Shown here: positions 25,615 through 35,026 of the stretch, piece after piece
How positions within the stretch are numbered: the first letter of the stretch is position 1
Layout: every line of letters begins with the position of its first letter
NCBI GenBank assembly: GCA_016789265.1
Contig: JAEUQK010000018.1
Coordinates: 62,001 to 126,000 of the forward strand
Direction of reading: 5' to 3'
DNA from: Blastocatellia bacterium
GTDB taxonomy: Bacteria > Acidobacteriota > Blastocatellia > Pyrinomonadales > Pyrinomonadaceae
Length of the DNA: 64,000 bases
Notes under the pieces: model-generated
The model's input: only the letters and a program-made list of their open reading frames with translations
Databases searched by the model: none
Told to the model about the DNA's origin: nothing
Program-made: the position numbers and the translations under genes

Positions 25615-26463
25615 ATGGAAGCTGAAATCAAAGATTTCTGGCAGTCGAATCCTTGCGGGGCGAAGCTTGTCGGCGACCTGTCTGCAGAAGAGCGCCGGGA
25701 ATATGAAGACTTCTTTGCCCGATACGATCAGTATCGTTACCGGAAAGAGCCGCATATCCTTACGAATCTGGACAAGATCGATCTCAGGGGCAAACGCGTT
25801 CTGGAGATCGGTCTCGGTCAGGGTGCCGACGCAGAGGCTCTGGTAAAACGAGGCGCGGTCTATTCCGGCATCGACCTAACAGAAGAGTCGGTTAAGAGGG
25901 TGAAGATGCGGTTCGAACTTAAAGACCTGGAGTATGAAAAGATCGAACAGGCAAGCGCGCTTGAGATACCGTTTGCCGACAATTCGTTCGACGTCGTGTT
26001 CAGCCACGGTGTTTTGCACCACATTCCTGAGGTAAAGACCGCGAGCCGCGAGATCTCGCGCGTCTTAAAACCGGACGGCGAACTGGTCTCTATGTTCTAT
26101 GCGAAGCGTTCGTTAAACTATCAGGTGTCGATAGCGATAATTCGGAGACTTGGCCTCGCGGCATTTTTCTTAACGGGGCGAAAGGGAAGCGGGATCGTTG
26201 CGGAACATCTGGAAAATGCACGCCGGATGGGATTGGCTAAATATCTTTCAATGCGAAATTTCATTCACGTGAATACCGATGGGCCACGCAATCCGTATTC
26301 AAAGGTCTATGACCTCAAGACGGTGCGCGAGGATTTTGCTGAGTTTGAGATCGTGAAGAGCTACCAATGCTTTATGCACGCGCCGCCGCTAAATGTCGGC
26401 TGGCTGCCGCTCGAAGAGCTCCTTGGCTGGCATTTGTGGGTGCATTTGAAGCCGACGAGATAG
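25615..26463 (+). CDS. SAM-dependent methyltransferase
   Basis: This is a class I methyltransferase with the SAM loop V-L-E-I-G-L-G-Q-G-A-D-A-E, the acidic residue in Y-S-G-I-D-L-T, and F-D-V-V-F-S-H-G-V-L-H-H-I-P. In this setting it probably methylates a sugar or polysaccharide intermediate. It is 282 residues with no extra domain. It begins seven bases after the six-hairpin gene and precedes the asparagine synthase-like gene. Confidence 0.9.
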   Translation: MEAEIKDFWQSNPCGAKLVGDLSAEERREYEDFFARYDQYRYRKEPHILTNLDKIDLRGKRVLEIGLGQGADAEALVKRGAVYSGIDLTEESVKRVKMRFELKDLEYEKIEQASALEIPFADNSFDVVFSHGVLHHIPEVKTASREISRVLKPDGELVSMFYAKRSLNYQVSIAIIRRLGLAAFFLTGRKGSGIVAEHLENARRMGLAKYLSMRNFIHVNTDGPRNPYSKVYDLKTVREDFAEFEIVKSYQCFMHAPPLNVGWLPLEELLGWHLWVHLKPTR

Positions 26464-26475
26464 ACGACTGACGAC

Positions 26476-28404
26476 ATGTGCGGAATTGCCGGACTAATAA
26501 CTAAGGAACCCGAGAAACGCATCGCCGAGATGCTGATCTCGATCGAACATCGCGGCCGCGATGATGAAGGCGTGTTCGTTTCCGAACGTTTCGGCAAAGC
26601 TCAATTGAAGGCCTGTCTAGGCCACCGACGTCTTTCGATAATCGACACCTCCTCTGCGGGCCATCAGCCATTTTTCACCGAAGACAAACGTTTCGCGATC
26701 ACCTATAACGGCGAGATCTACAACTATCTCGATATTTGCGAGGAGCTTGAGGCAAAGGGCGAAAAGTTTCATACCCGATCGGATACCGAAGTATTGATCA
26801 AGGCATACCGACGATGGGGAACGGATTGCCTTGATCGGATAAACGGGATGTTTGCCTTTGCGATCTGGGACGATCAGGAAAAGACTCTCTTCGCGGCCCG
26901 CGACCGCGTAGGGCTCAAGCCGTTCAATTATGCACAAGCCGGCGATTCGTTCGTTTTTGCATCGGAGATCAAGGCGATACTCGCTTCAGGATTGGTCGAA
27001 GCGGAACTAGATCCTCAGGGCTTTGACCAGTTCCTTACGTTTCTTTGGCCGGTGCCGCCGCACACTATGTTCAGGGGCATCTATCAACTGCCGCCCGCTC
27101 ATTTTCTCAGATGGAAGAATGGCGTGATCGAGGTCAAGGAATGGTGGGACCTCGACCTGACGGCTGAAGAATCGGGCACGAACGAACGTGAATGGGCACG
27201 CCGCGTCGCCTCGACACTCGAGCGGGTAACGCGTATGGAGATGATCTCCGACGTTCCTCTGGGTGCGTTTCTCTCCGGCGGCGTCGATTCGTCGTCGATC
27301 GTGGCGATGATGGCGCGGAATACGGACCGGAAGATCTCGACATACACGACCGGAATTTCAGCGGGTGATCTGGAGTACGACATTATCCCGGATGACGTCG
27401 AGTGGTCCCGAAAGGTCGCAAAGCTCTTCCCGATCGACTATCACGAGACTCTTTTGACGCCGGATGTCGAGGACCTTTTGCCAAACCTCGTTTGGCATCA
27501 GGATGCGCCGGTGATCGACATGGCAATACCGTCCTACCTCATTTCTCAGCAGTCGCGTGAAACGCAGAAAGTAATGCTTTCCGGCATGGGCGGAGACGAA
27601 GTTTTCGCAGGCTATCCGCGGCAGATGGCGATGCAGATCGCCGGCGTGACGGACATCGTCCCTTCGGCGGTGCGGAGACCGCTGATGAAGACGGTGGAGA
27701 GCAGTTTGTACGGCGGTGTCCGCGGCAAGTTTACCGCTCCGCTTCGTAATGCAAAGAAATTTGCGAAAAGCGCTTCGATGGATTTCGAAGATCGGTACCT
27801 GGGATTTGGGACATATTTCACTTCTGAAATGAAGCGCCGTTTGTTGACGAAAGAAATACAAAGCGCAACAAGCGATCTTGATGCTTATCGTTATCACCGC
27901 GAATTCTTTAAGAAGTGCCGAGGTGCATCGCCATTGAACCGTTTGCTCTATGTTGATTTCAAGACCTTTATGCCGGCACTCAACCTGGACACGACGGACC
28001 GGACATCGATGGCGGCAAATCTTGAAGTTCGGGCTCCATTTCTGAACAAGGAACTCGTCGAACTGTCGGCCCGCATCCCGAGCAGTTTGAAGATAAAGGG
28101 TTTGAAGCGAAAATATATCTTGAAGAAAGCAGCCGAGACATTTCTACCGAAGGATGTGATATGGCGGAAAAAGGCGGGATTTGGAGCTCCGGTCAGGTCG
28201 TGGCTTCGCGGACGGCTCAGGCCGATGGTCGAAGATCTTTTGTCATCTGAAGCGATAACAAACCGCGGCCTTTTCGAACCAAAAGAAGTGGAACGAATAA
28301 TTGCCCTTAACCGATCGGGCAAGGAAGATTACGGGCTTCAGGTTTTTCAGCTTCTGAACCTCGAGATCTGGTTTAGGAAATTCATAGATAAGAAAGAGTT
28401 TTGA
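26476..28404 (+). CDS. asnB: Asparagine synthase (glutamine-hydrolysing) family amidotransferase
   Basis: The N-terminal glutaminase domain starts with the nucleophile Cys2 in M-C-G-I-A-G. The synthetase PP-loop is S-G-G-V-D-S-S-S-I, and the protein is 642 residues, normal for AsnB. In O-antigen clusters this family amidates uronic acids rather than aspartate (as WbpS does). The position between a methyltransferase and a WlbC-like aminotransferase supports that here, but ordinary asparagine synthesis remains possible. Confidence 0.9.
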   Translation: MCGIAGLITKEPEKRIAEMLISIEHRGRDDEGVFVSERFGKAQLKACLGHRRLSIIDTSSAGHQPFFTEDKRFAITYNGEIYNYLDICEELEAKGEKFHTRSDTEVLIKAYRRWGTDCLDRINGMFAFAIWDDQEKTLFAARDRVGLKPFNYAQAGDSFVFASEIKAILASGLVEAELDPQGFDQFLTFLWPVPPHTMFRGIYQLPPAHFLRWKNGVIEVKEWWDLDLTAEESGTNEREWARRVASTLERVTRMEMISDVPLGAFLSGGVDSSSIVAMMARNTDRKISTYTTGISAGDLEYDIIPDDVEWSRKVAKLFPIDYHETLLTPDVEDLLPNLVWHQDAPVIDMAIPSYLISQQSRETQKVMLSGMGGDEVFAGYPRQMAMQIAGVTDIVPSAVRRPLMKTVESSLYGGVRGKFTAPLRNAKKFAKSASMDFEDRYLGFGTYFTSEMKRRLLTKEIQSATSDLDAYRYHREFFKKCRGASPLNRLLYVDFKTFMPALNLDTTDRTSMAANLEVRAPFLNKELVELSARIPSSLKIKGLKRKYILKKAAETFLPKDVIWRKKAGFGAPVRSWLRGRLRPMVEDLLSSEAITNRGLFEPKEVERIIALNRSGKEDYGLQVFQLLNLEIWFRKFIDKKEF

Positions 28405-28407
28405 TAC

Positions 28408-29523
28408 ATGCGCGTACCATTTGTAGATCTAAAAGCACAATATTCAACTCATAAGTCAGAACTTGACGCCGCGATCCTCAAGGTCGTTTCGGAAACGGCG
28501 TTCGTCAGCGGGAAATACGCTGCCGAATTCGAACTTGAATTTGCAAAGTACATCGGAGCCGAAAACTGCATTGCTTGCGCTAACGGCACAGATGCACTTG
28601 AAATTGCATTGAAGGCGATCGGGATCGGGCCCGGTGACGAAGTGATCGTTCCCGCAAATACGTTTTTCGCGACGTCGGAGGCAGTTGATAATGTCGGTGC
28701 GACACCGGTTTTCGTCGATTGCGAACCGAATTTCTATAACATCGACACCGAGAAGATCGAAGAGAAGATAACCGCGAGAACGAAAGCACTTGTACCGGTA
28801 CACCTTTACGGGCTGCCGGCGGATATGGATGCGGTAATGAGTATCGCGAACAAGCACGGCCTAAAGGTGATCGAGGATTGTGCTCAATCGCACGGAGCGG
28901 ACTATAAAGGCAAACGCACAGGAACCTTTGGCGATATCGCGACATTCAGCTTTTATCCGGGAAAGAATCTCGGTGCGTATGGCGATGCCGGCGCGATCGT
29001 GACAAAGGACGCGGAACTTGCACAACGATGCCGCCTCATCGCCAATCATGGCCAACCGGCAAAATACAAGCACACCATCGTCGGCAGAAACAGCCGCATG
29101 GACGGGATCCAGGCCGCAGTGCTTTCGGTGAAGCTAAAGTATCTCGACGAATGGCTTGAGGCTCGACGCGGACATGCCGCGAGATATGATTCGAATCTGC
29201 AAAGCCTTGGCATTGCTCTTCCAAGAGCGCCGGAATATTCGCGGCATACCTATCATCTGTATGTTGTCCGTGTGAAGGACCGTGACGCGGTAGCTGCAAA
29301 GCTCAACGAAGCGGGTATCGATACGGGGCTGCATTACCCGGTGGCGTTGCCGTATCTCGATGTTTACTCAGGGCGTGGTTTTCATCCGTCGGATTTTCCG
29401 GTCGCGCATTCGCAGATGAACGAGCTTTTGAGCTTGCCGATGTATGCAGAGCTGACCGATGAGATGGTCGACTATGTTTGCGAGAACCTGAAAAAGGCGG
29501 TCTCACAGGTCGCGTCAGCATAG
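28408..29523 (+). CDS. DegT/DnrJ/EryC1/StrS aminotransferase (WlbC-like)
   Basis: This PLP-dependent sugar aminotransferase has C-A-N-G-T-D-A-L-E-I-A-L, E-D-C-A-Q-S-H-G-A and the PLP lysine in F-Y-P-G-K-N-L-G. It is 371 residues. With the downstream dehydrogenase and acetyltransferase it forms the oxidation-transamination-acetylation set that makes a 3-acetamido sugar nucleotide. The start is three bases after the asnB stop. Confidence 0.93.
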   Translation: MRVPFVDLKAQYSTHKSELDAAILKVVSETAFVSGKYAAEFELEFAKYIGAENCIACANGTDALEIALKAIGIGPGDEVIVPANTFFATSEAVDNVGATPVFVDCEPNFYNIDTEKIEEKITARTKALVPVHLYGLPADMDAVMSIANKHGLKVIEDCAQSHGADYKGKRTGTFGDIATFSFYPGKNLGAYGDAGAIVTKDAELAQRCRLIANHGQPAKYKHTIVGRNSRMDGIQAAVLSVKLKYLDEWLEARRGHAARYDSNLQSLGIALPRAPEYSRHTYHLYVVRVKDRDAVAAKLNEAGIDTGLHYPVALPYLDVYSGRGFHPSDFPVAHSQMNELLSLPMYAELTDEMVDYVCENLKKAVSQVASA

Positions 29524-29542
29524 TTGATACATAGGATCGAAA

Positions 29543-30625
29543 TTGCCAAACGAAGCCAAATCGATATGGTTCGACCTGGATAATTCGCCGCACGTACCGC
29601 TATTTGCGCCCGTGATAAAGCACTACCGGGATTTGGGCATTGAGGTTGTCGTGACGGCCCGCGACCATGCTCAAACGCGACAACTGCTCGACCTCCACGG
29701 CTTTGAAGAAACGTACCATGTCATCGGCCGTCATTACGGTAAAGGTAAACTCGCTAAGATCGCCGGCACGCTCCGCCGTGCACGTGAGCTTTCCGATCAT
29801 GTCAAAAGAAAGCAGATCGCCGTTGCCGTGAGCCACGGTTCGCGGTCTATGGTGCTGGCGGCTCGATGGCTAAAGATTCCCGTCCTTACGATGTACGACT
29901 ATGAGTTTACCGAGACGTTCATATTCAACCGCTTTTCAACGCGTGTGATCGTACCCGAGCGAATACCGGACGAAGTCCTCGACAGCATTGGCCTCGAACG
30001 TTCGAAACGGGTGAAGTATCCGGGGATCAAGGAAGAACTCTATGTTCGCTCGTTTGAGCCGGAGCAAGATCTTCGGAAACAGCTTTTTAACCGTTTTGGC
30101 CGCACGGGGGCCGAAGATGACATTATAGTTGTTCTGCGCCCGCCGGCGACCACGGCAAACTACCACGCCGCCGCGAGCGAGGAGTTGTTTAGCGGACTTT
30201 TGCGTTTCGTGATCCGGGCGGAAGGAGTATTCACTGTAATAGTTCCCAGAACCTCGGATCAGGCGGACGAGATCGAGACTGCACTCGCTGATCTAGAACA
30301 GCCAGCAAAGGGATATCTGATACTGCGGGAAGCGGTTGACGGCCTGCAGCTTGCGGCGGCGGCGGACCTCCTGATCTCGGGCGGGGGCACGATGAATCGC
30401 GAAGCGGCCCTTCTCGGTGTTCCGGTTTACAGCATTTTTGCGGGCCGGCAAGGCGCACTCGACAGTCAGATGGAAAGTGAAGGCTTGATAACATTCATCA
30501 GATCGGCCGAAGATATTTCAAAGATAGTTCTTGAGCGCAGAAAGGCTCTCGATAGGACCGGCTTGACCGACCGCGTCCAAAGATTTGTAATAGGGCAGAT
30601 CGACGAGTTCCTCAACGCGGGCTAG
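29543..30625 (+). CDS. DUF354-family glycosyltransferase-like protein
   Basis: The family has a GT-B-like fold: W-F-D-L-D-N-S-P-H-V-P-L-F near the start and the donor-site-like loop L-L-I-S-G-G-G-T-M-N-R-E-A-A-L-L-G-V-P in the C-terminal half. It starts at TTG 29543. Members are common in polysaccharide clusters; the activity is not established. The 360-residue protein ends one base before the sugar transferase start. Confidence 0.83.
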   Translation: MPNEAKSIWFDLDNSPHVPLFAPVIKHYRDLGIEVVVTARDHAQTRQLLDLHGFEETYHVIGRHYGKGKLAKIAGTLRRARELSDHVKRKQIAVAVSHGSRSMVLAARWLKIPVLTMYDYEFTETFIFNRFSTRVIVPERIPDEVLDSIGLERSKRVKYPGIKEELYVRSFEPEQDLRKQLFNRFGRTGAEDDIIVVLRPPATTANYHAAASEELFSGLLRFVIRAEGVFTVIVPRTSDQADEIETALADLEQPAKGYLILREAVDGLQLAAAADLLISGGGTMNREAALLGVPVYSIFAGRQGALDSQMESEGLITFIRSAEDISKIVLERRKALDRTGLTDRVQRFVIGQIDEFLNAG

Positions 30626-32068
30626 ATGTTCAAACAATATCCAATATACAAGTTTGTCCTCGCCGGCTGCGACTACTTCCTGCTTTTGTTCGCTTGGGTG
30701 CTGGCCATCTACATTCGTTTCTACGATGTTCCGCTGATCGAGCTTTTATCCAGGCCGCTTGTCAGAACGCAAGGCGCTTTGATCGTCGTATATTCCCTGG
30801 TCTGGATCGTGATTTTTCAGCACTTCAATCTTTACAAGCTAAACCTGTTCATGGCGTTCGGCGAACAGGTCATCTCGATATTCAAGTCGCTGATCTATGG
30901 GCTGATCGGCCTAATACTGATCACGTTCGTGGTAAAACGTCTCGATTTTGTCGAGTCGAGGCTCGTTCTTGCGATGTTCGTGGGCATCAGCCTTGTGACA
31001 ATAGTGGCGTTCCGAACGCTGGTCTTTCGACGTCTCTTTGCTCTCGCCTCTCAAAAAAAAATTCTGCGCAGCCGGGTTTTGATCGTCGGCTGCGACCGCA
31101 CGGCGAAGATGGTAGCGGCGCAGATAGCGATCGATGACAGCCATGGTTTTGAAGTTGTCGGGTTTGCGAATGACGGGCTTTCGGCCGGCGAGCGGGTTTT
31201 TGAGGACCTGCAGAATCTTGGCGGTTTGAATGAACTTTCCGTTCTCGTCGAGGGCCATAAAATAGACGAGATAATAATCGCCGAAAGCGATGTCACCCAT
31301 ACCGCTCTGCTCGAGATAATTGATAAGGCACAGCGAACATCTGCCGAGGTCAGACTAGTATCTGAGCTCTACAACATCATTCCGGAAAAGGTCCTACTTG
31401 AAAAATATCTCGGCGTCCCGATCGTGAAGATGCCGCAGAATTATGAAAACACTCTGTTCACGGTTTACAAGCGCGTGTTCGATGTCGTGGTGACGGCGGT
31501 GGGCCTGGTTTTTCTGGCAATACCGCTCGCCGTGATAGCCCTGGTGATAAAACTTACTTCAAGAGGTCCGGTCTTTTTCAGCCACACCCGAATTGGTAAA
31601 GACTGCAAGCCGTTCACGTTCTATAAATTCCGAACAATGTATGCCGGAAACGATGATTCCTCGCATAGGGCGTTCGTTAGGGACCTGATACAAGGCGAGA
31701 CGGGCGACAAACCAGTAAAAAAGATCGAGAACGATCCGCGCGTTACGCCGATAGGACGCTTTTTGCGAAAGACCAGCCTTGATGAATTGCCGCAGCTTTT
31801 CAACGTTCTAAAGGGCGACATGAGTCTCGTGGGGCCGCGTCCGTGCATGCCCTATGAACTCGAGGAATATGAGGAATGGCATCGGCGTCGGCTTTCTGTC
31901 ATACCGGGCTGCACCGGACTATGGCAGGTCGCAGGTCGAAGTGCCGTTGATTTTAATGATATGGTCATACTTGATCTATTTTATATAGACAATATGTCAC
32001 CGCTTTTCGATCTTAGGATCATTATGAGAACGCTGCCGGTAATGCTGCTGGCAAAGGGCGGACATTAA
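30626..32068 (+). CDS. Polyprenyl glycosylphosphotransferase (sugar transferase)
   Basis: This membrane enzyme starts repeat-unit synthesis by putting a sugar phosphate on undecaprenyl phosphate. The N-terminal part has about four membrane helices, then a CoA-binding-like domain (L-I-V-G-C-D-R-T-A-K) and a fifth helix. The catalytic domain has F-D-V-V-V-T-A-V-G, K-F-R-T-M, T-S-L-D-E-L-P-Q-L-x-N-V-L-K-G-D-M-S-L-V-G-P-R-P and C-T-G-L-W-Q-V-A-G-R-S. The length is 480 residues, the normal full form. Confidence 0.94.
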   Translation: MFKQYPIYKFVLAGCDYFLLLFAWVLAIYIRFYDVPLIELLSRPLVRTQGALIVVYSLVWIVIFQHFNLYKLNLFMAFGEQVISIFKSLIYGLIGLILITFVVKRLDFVESRLVLAMFVGISLVTIVAFRTLVFRRLFALASQKKILRSRVLIVGCDRTAKMVAAQIAIDDSHGFEVVGFANDGLSAGERVFEDLQNLGGLNELSVLVEGHKIDEIIIAESDVTHTALLEIIDKAQRTSAEVRLVSELYNIIPEKVLLEKYLGVPIVKMPQNYENTLFTVYKRVFDVVVTAVGLVFLAIPLAVIALVIKLTSRGPVFFSHTRIGKDCKPFTFYKFRTMYAGNDDSSHRAFVRDLIQGETGDKPVKKIENDPRVTPIGRFLRKTSLDELPQLFNVLKGDMSLVGPRPCMPYELEEYEEWHRRRLSVIPGCTGLWQVAGRSAVDFNDMVILDLFYIDNMSPLFDLRIIMRTLPVMLLAKGGH

Positions 32069-32077
32069 TAAAACAAG

Positions 32078-33079
32078 ATGAAGGCAGCTGTTATCGGTGT
32101 AGGTTACTGGGGGCCGAATTTAATTAGAAATTTTCTGGCGCATGACGAGATCGAGAATGTGATCGCGTGTGACAAGGATGCGGGCCGGCTTGAAAAGATG
32201 CGGCGGCAGTTTCACGCTATCGAGACTGCGGATGACTACAGACTTGTGATCGATCGCGACGACGTCGATATCGTTGTGATTGCAACACCGGTATCGTCAC
32301 ACTTTGAGATCGCAAAGGCAGCCTTGCTTGCCGACAAGCATTGTTTTGTTGAGAAGCCGATCACTGCCAGCGTCGCCGAAGCAGAGGAACTTTCCAAGAT
32401 CGCGGACGAACGCGGACTGACGCTTTTTGTTGACCATACCTTTATCTATACCGGTGCGGTCAAGAAGATGAAAGAGGTGATCACGTCCGGCCGACTTGGT
32501 GAGATCTATTATTTCGATTCCGTGCGGATCAATCTAGGGCTATTTCAACACGATGTAAACGTTATCTGGGACCTTGCCCCGCATGATCTTTCCATAATGG
32601 ATCACCTTATCGACAAGCGTCCGGTTTCGGTTTCGGCTGTCGGCGCCTGTCACGTCGGAAATGGGCTTGAAGACATCGCCTACCTGACGCTCTTTTTCGA
32701 GGATGATCTCATCGCTCATTTTCACGTGAACTGGCTCGCTCCGATGAAGATAAGAAAGACGCTCATAGGCGGAACGAAGTCGATGATCGTGTTCGACGAC
32801 ACCGAGGCGAGCGAGAAACTAAAGATCTATGACAAGGGCATCGATGTGACGACCCGGGAAGGCGTTTACGATACGCTTGTTCAGTATCGAACGGGCGATA
32901 TGCTCTCACCTAAGATCGACCAGCAGGAAGCGTTAGCCGTCGGGACGAGGCATTTCCTTGACTGTATTCGTGATAGGACAAAACCACTGACCGACGGGCA
33001 GTCGGGCATCAACGTGGTCCGTATTCTCGAAGCTTCCGAATATTCCATTAAGAACCAGGGCAAGCTGGTTTATCTCTGA
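32078..33079 (+). CDS. Gfo/Idh/MocA sugar dehydrogenase (WlbA-like)
   Basis: This NAD-dependent oxidoreductase has the Rossmann start G-V-G-Y-W-G-P-N, the E-K-P-I motif and the H-D-L-S-I-M-D-H region. Homologues (WlbA/WbpB) oxidise C3 of UDP-N-acetylglucosaminuronate before transamination. The product would feed the aminotransferase at 28408. The gene is 333 residues, directly upstream of the acetyltransferase. Confidence 0.92.
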   Translation: MKAAVIGVGYWGPNLIRNFLAHDEIENVIACDKDAGRLEKMRRQFHAIETADDYRLVIDRDDVDIVVIATPVSSHFEIAKAALLADKHCFVEKPITASVAEAEELSKIADERGLTLFVDHTFIYTGAVKKMKEVITSGRLGEIYYFDSVRINLGLFQHDVNVIWDLAPHDLSIMDHLIDKRPVSVSAVGACHVGNGLEDIAYLTLFFEDDLIAHFHVNWLAPMKIRKTLIGGTKSMIVFDDTEASEKLKIYDKGIDVTTREGVYDTLVQYRTGDMLSPKIDQQEALAVGTRHFLDCIRDRTKPLTDGQSGINVVRILEASEYSIKNQGKLVYL

Positions 33080-33085
33080 GATCGA

Positions 33086-33589
33086 ATGGACGAGACGGTA
33101 TTTAGCGACGAATATCTCCGAGAAAACTTCATCCGCCTGAACAACGTGAAATTCGGGCGCGATGTGAAGATATTCTCGTTCGTAAACGCCTATGGATGCG
33201 AGATAGGCGACGGCAGCAAGGTCGGCGCGTTTGTCGAGATCCAGAAGGGAGTGAAGATCGGCAGGAACTGCAAGATCTCGAGCCATTCGTTCCTTTGCGA
33301 AGGCGTAACGGTGGAAGACAACGTGTTCATAGGCCACGGCGTTATGTTCACGAACGATAAATTTCCGCGTGCGACACTGCCTGACGGCACGCCTCAGACC
33401 GATGCCGACTGGGCGGTCATTCCAACTACGGTAAAACGCGGAGCGAGTATCGGCTCCGGAGCTGCGATCGTTGCCGGGATCACGATCGGCGAAAATGCAA
33501 TGGTCGGAGCAGGAGCCGTCGTTACGAAAGATGTCCCCGACAACACGATCGTCGCGGGCGTTCCGTCGCGAATCATAAGAAAGTTCTAG
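33086..33589 (+). CDS. Hexapeptide-repeat N-acetyltransferase (WlbB-like)
   Basis: A left-handed beta-helix of repeated [LIV]-G-x-x-x-x units runs from V-N-A-Y-G-C-E-I-G-D-G to E-N-A-M-V-G-A-G-A-V-V, then V-P-D-N-T-I-V-A-G-V-P-S-R. WlbB/WbpD-type enzymes acetylate the new 3-amino group. The family histidine lies in V-F-I-G-H-G-V. Its place after the dehydrogenase fits this role. It is 167 residues. Confidence 0.92.
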   Translation: MDETVFSDEYLRENFIRLNNVKFGRDVKIFSFVNAYGCEIGDGSKVGAFVEIQKGVKIGRNCKISSHSFLCEGVTVEDNVFIGHGVMFTNDKFPRATLPDGTPQTDADWAVIPTTVKRGASIGSGAAIVAGITIGENAMVGAGAVVTKDVPDNTIVAGVPSRIIRKF

Positions 33590-33613
33590 TTGATCCCGCG
33601 GACACAATTTTGA

Positions 33614-34459
33614 ATGAATATCGCGGATGCGAAATCGACCGGGGCGAACCGATTAGCTGAGAGCGGCGTTCCCGAACCTGTACGCGAGGCTTCGCTGATC
33701 CTCGCGTTCGCCTTGGGTAAGGACGCCGCGTTTCTTTACGCCCATCCTGAATATGAGCTGAATGTTGACGAGACGATTCGATACGGCAATGCGATCGAGC
33801 GACGCTCAGCGCGCGAACCACTCCAGTACATTGTCGGAATCCAGGAATTCTATCGACATGATTTCCTTGTCACTCCTGCTGTTCTGATACCGAGGCCCGA
33901 GACCGAGATGATCGTGTCCAAGTCGATCGAATTCCTGTCAGGGCGGAGTTCGCCGCGGTTTCTGGATGTGGGTACGGGATCGGGTTGCATAGCGATCTCG
34001 ATCTTGAAGCACGTGCCGGGAGCGTCGGCCGTGGCGGTCGATATATCGGCCGAGGCACTGAAAGTGGCTGCAAAGAACGCAGACACTCACGGAGTGAACG
34101 AGGAGTTGGAACTCAAGGTGTCGGATGTTTATTCACAAGTGGGCAATGAACAGTTTGACCTCATCGTTTCCAATCCCCCGTATATACCCGCCGAGGATAT
34201 CGAAGGGCTGCAGCCCGAGGTTCGCGATCATGAGCCGTTGGGCGCGCTGACCGATGGCGGAGTGGGAACCGCTGTGATCGATAGAGTGATAAAGGGCGCT
34301 TTTGAGAGATTGACCTCGGGCGGACTCCTCTTGGTTGAGATCGGCATCGGTCAGGACCAAACTGTTTTGAAGGCGGCAAAAACCGAAGAATGGGCCTCGA
34401 CGGGGATAGAAAGGGATTTCCAGGGAATTCCGCGTACGCTCGTGTTTAAGCGTTCTTAA
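33614..34459 (+). CDS. prmC: Release-factor glutamine methyltransferase PrmC
   Basis: PrmC methylates the GGQ glutamine of RF1/RF2. The signature N-P-P-Y-I-P is present, with SAM loop D-V-G-T-G-S-G-C-I-A-I and the N-terminal helical domain. It is 281 residues, full length. It follows the polysaccharide cluster with a 24-base gap and probably belongs to housekeeping rather than to the cluster. Confidence 0.94.
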   Translation: MNIADAKSTGANRLAESGVPEPVREASLILAFALGKDAAFLYAHPEYELNVDETIRYGNAIERRSAREPLQYIVGIQEFYRHDFLVTPAVLIPRPETEMIVSKSIEFLSGRSSPRFLDVGTGSGCIAISILKHVPGASAVAVDISAEALKVAAKNADTHGVNEELELKVSDVYSQVGNEQFDLIVSNPPYIPAEDIEGLQPEVRDHEPLGALTDGGVGTAVIDRVIKGAFERLTSGGLLLVEIGIGQDQTVLKAAKTEEWASTGIERDFQGIPRTLVFKRS

Positions 34460-34648
34460 ACCTGCGCCGACTTCGAAAGTTGCTTGCCTTTGGATCCGTT
34501 TGGGTTTAATATTCAATTGTACCAAAGCAACTATTTTGCAGAGTTTACAGTCAGAATCGTACGACGTCTTTATCCGAAGTTTTGGGTCGTTATTCAACCG
34601 GCAAACTTCTACAAAAGCAAATTTCTTTGACGATCGGAGGTGATCTTT

Positions 34649-34843
34649 ATGCTGTATGGCTTGTTGGCGTTTGTTTCGCTGATCTTGACTGTGGTGTGTT
34701 TTTATCTCTACTTCGGAAATCAGGGGTCAAATGTCCTCTATTTGGTAGGGGCGATCGTTTTCCTTATCGCGACGGTGGGCTTGGGCGGGTTCTTCCTGTC
34801 CGGGCGGGTGAATAAGAAAGAAGATATTCATATCACCGAATAG
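34649..34843 (+). CDS. Small two-helix membrane protein
   Basis: The 64-residue protein has two hydrophobic helices and a short charged tail (N-K-K-E-D-I-H-I). The start is fixed by GGAGG at 34636-34640, eight bases before ATG 34649. A GTG at 34640 lies within that ribosome site and cannot be the start. No family is recognised. A terminator follows at 34900. Confidence 0.6.
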   Translation: MLYGLLAFVSLILTVVCFYLYFGNQGSNVLYLVGAIVFLIATVGLGGFFLSGRVNKKEDIHITE

Positions 34844-34899
34844 CGGTCAAGTTGTATTCTGTCAGTAGTTTGCGGGGATAAACGACGATCTGGTTTTAC

Positions 34900-34945
34900 A
34901 AAGCGAGTCTTGCAGGGCGAATTGAGCCCCGGAGACTCGCTTTTC
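34900..34945 (+). terminator. Intrinsic terminator after the small membrane protein
   Basis: AAAGCGAGTCT pairs with AGACTCGCTTT, and an inner GGGC/GCCC stem extends it. T-rich sequence (TTTTCTTATCTTT) follows. It ends 25 bases before the nfu -35 box. Confidence 0.82.
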
Positions 34946-34969
34946 TTATCTTTACCCGCGGCTTTAATG

Positions 34970-35021
34970 TTGACAAAAATGTAAGGATTGGTAGACTTTT
35001 GTTTTGCAATAAGCGCAAACC
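34970..35021 (+). promoter_or_regulatory. Promoter of nfu, similar to the rrf2-sufB promoter
   Basis: TTGACA (34970-34975) is followed after 16 bases by TAGACT (34992-34997). The spacer's A-run, GTAA and GATT and the CGCAAACC box (35014-35021) repeat features of the rrf2 promoter at 7079 at nearly the same distances (44 against 43 bases from TTGAC to the box). Confidence 0.65.
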
Positions 35022-35026
35022 AAAAG

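Noticed and set aside
34988..35026. Start of nfu at TTG 34988
   Set aside because: It lies within the promoter's spacer and -10 region; the ATG at 35027 matches the Nfu N-terminal domain.
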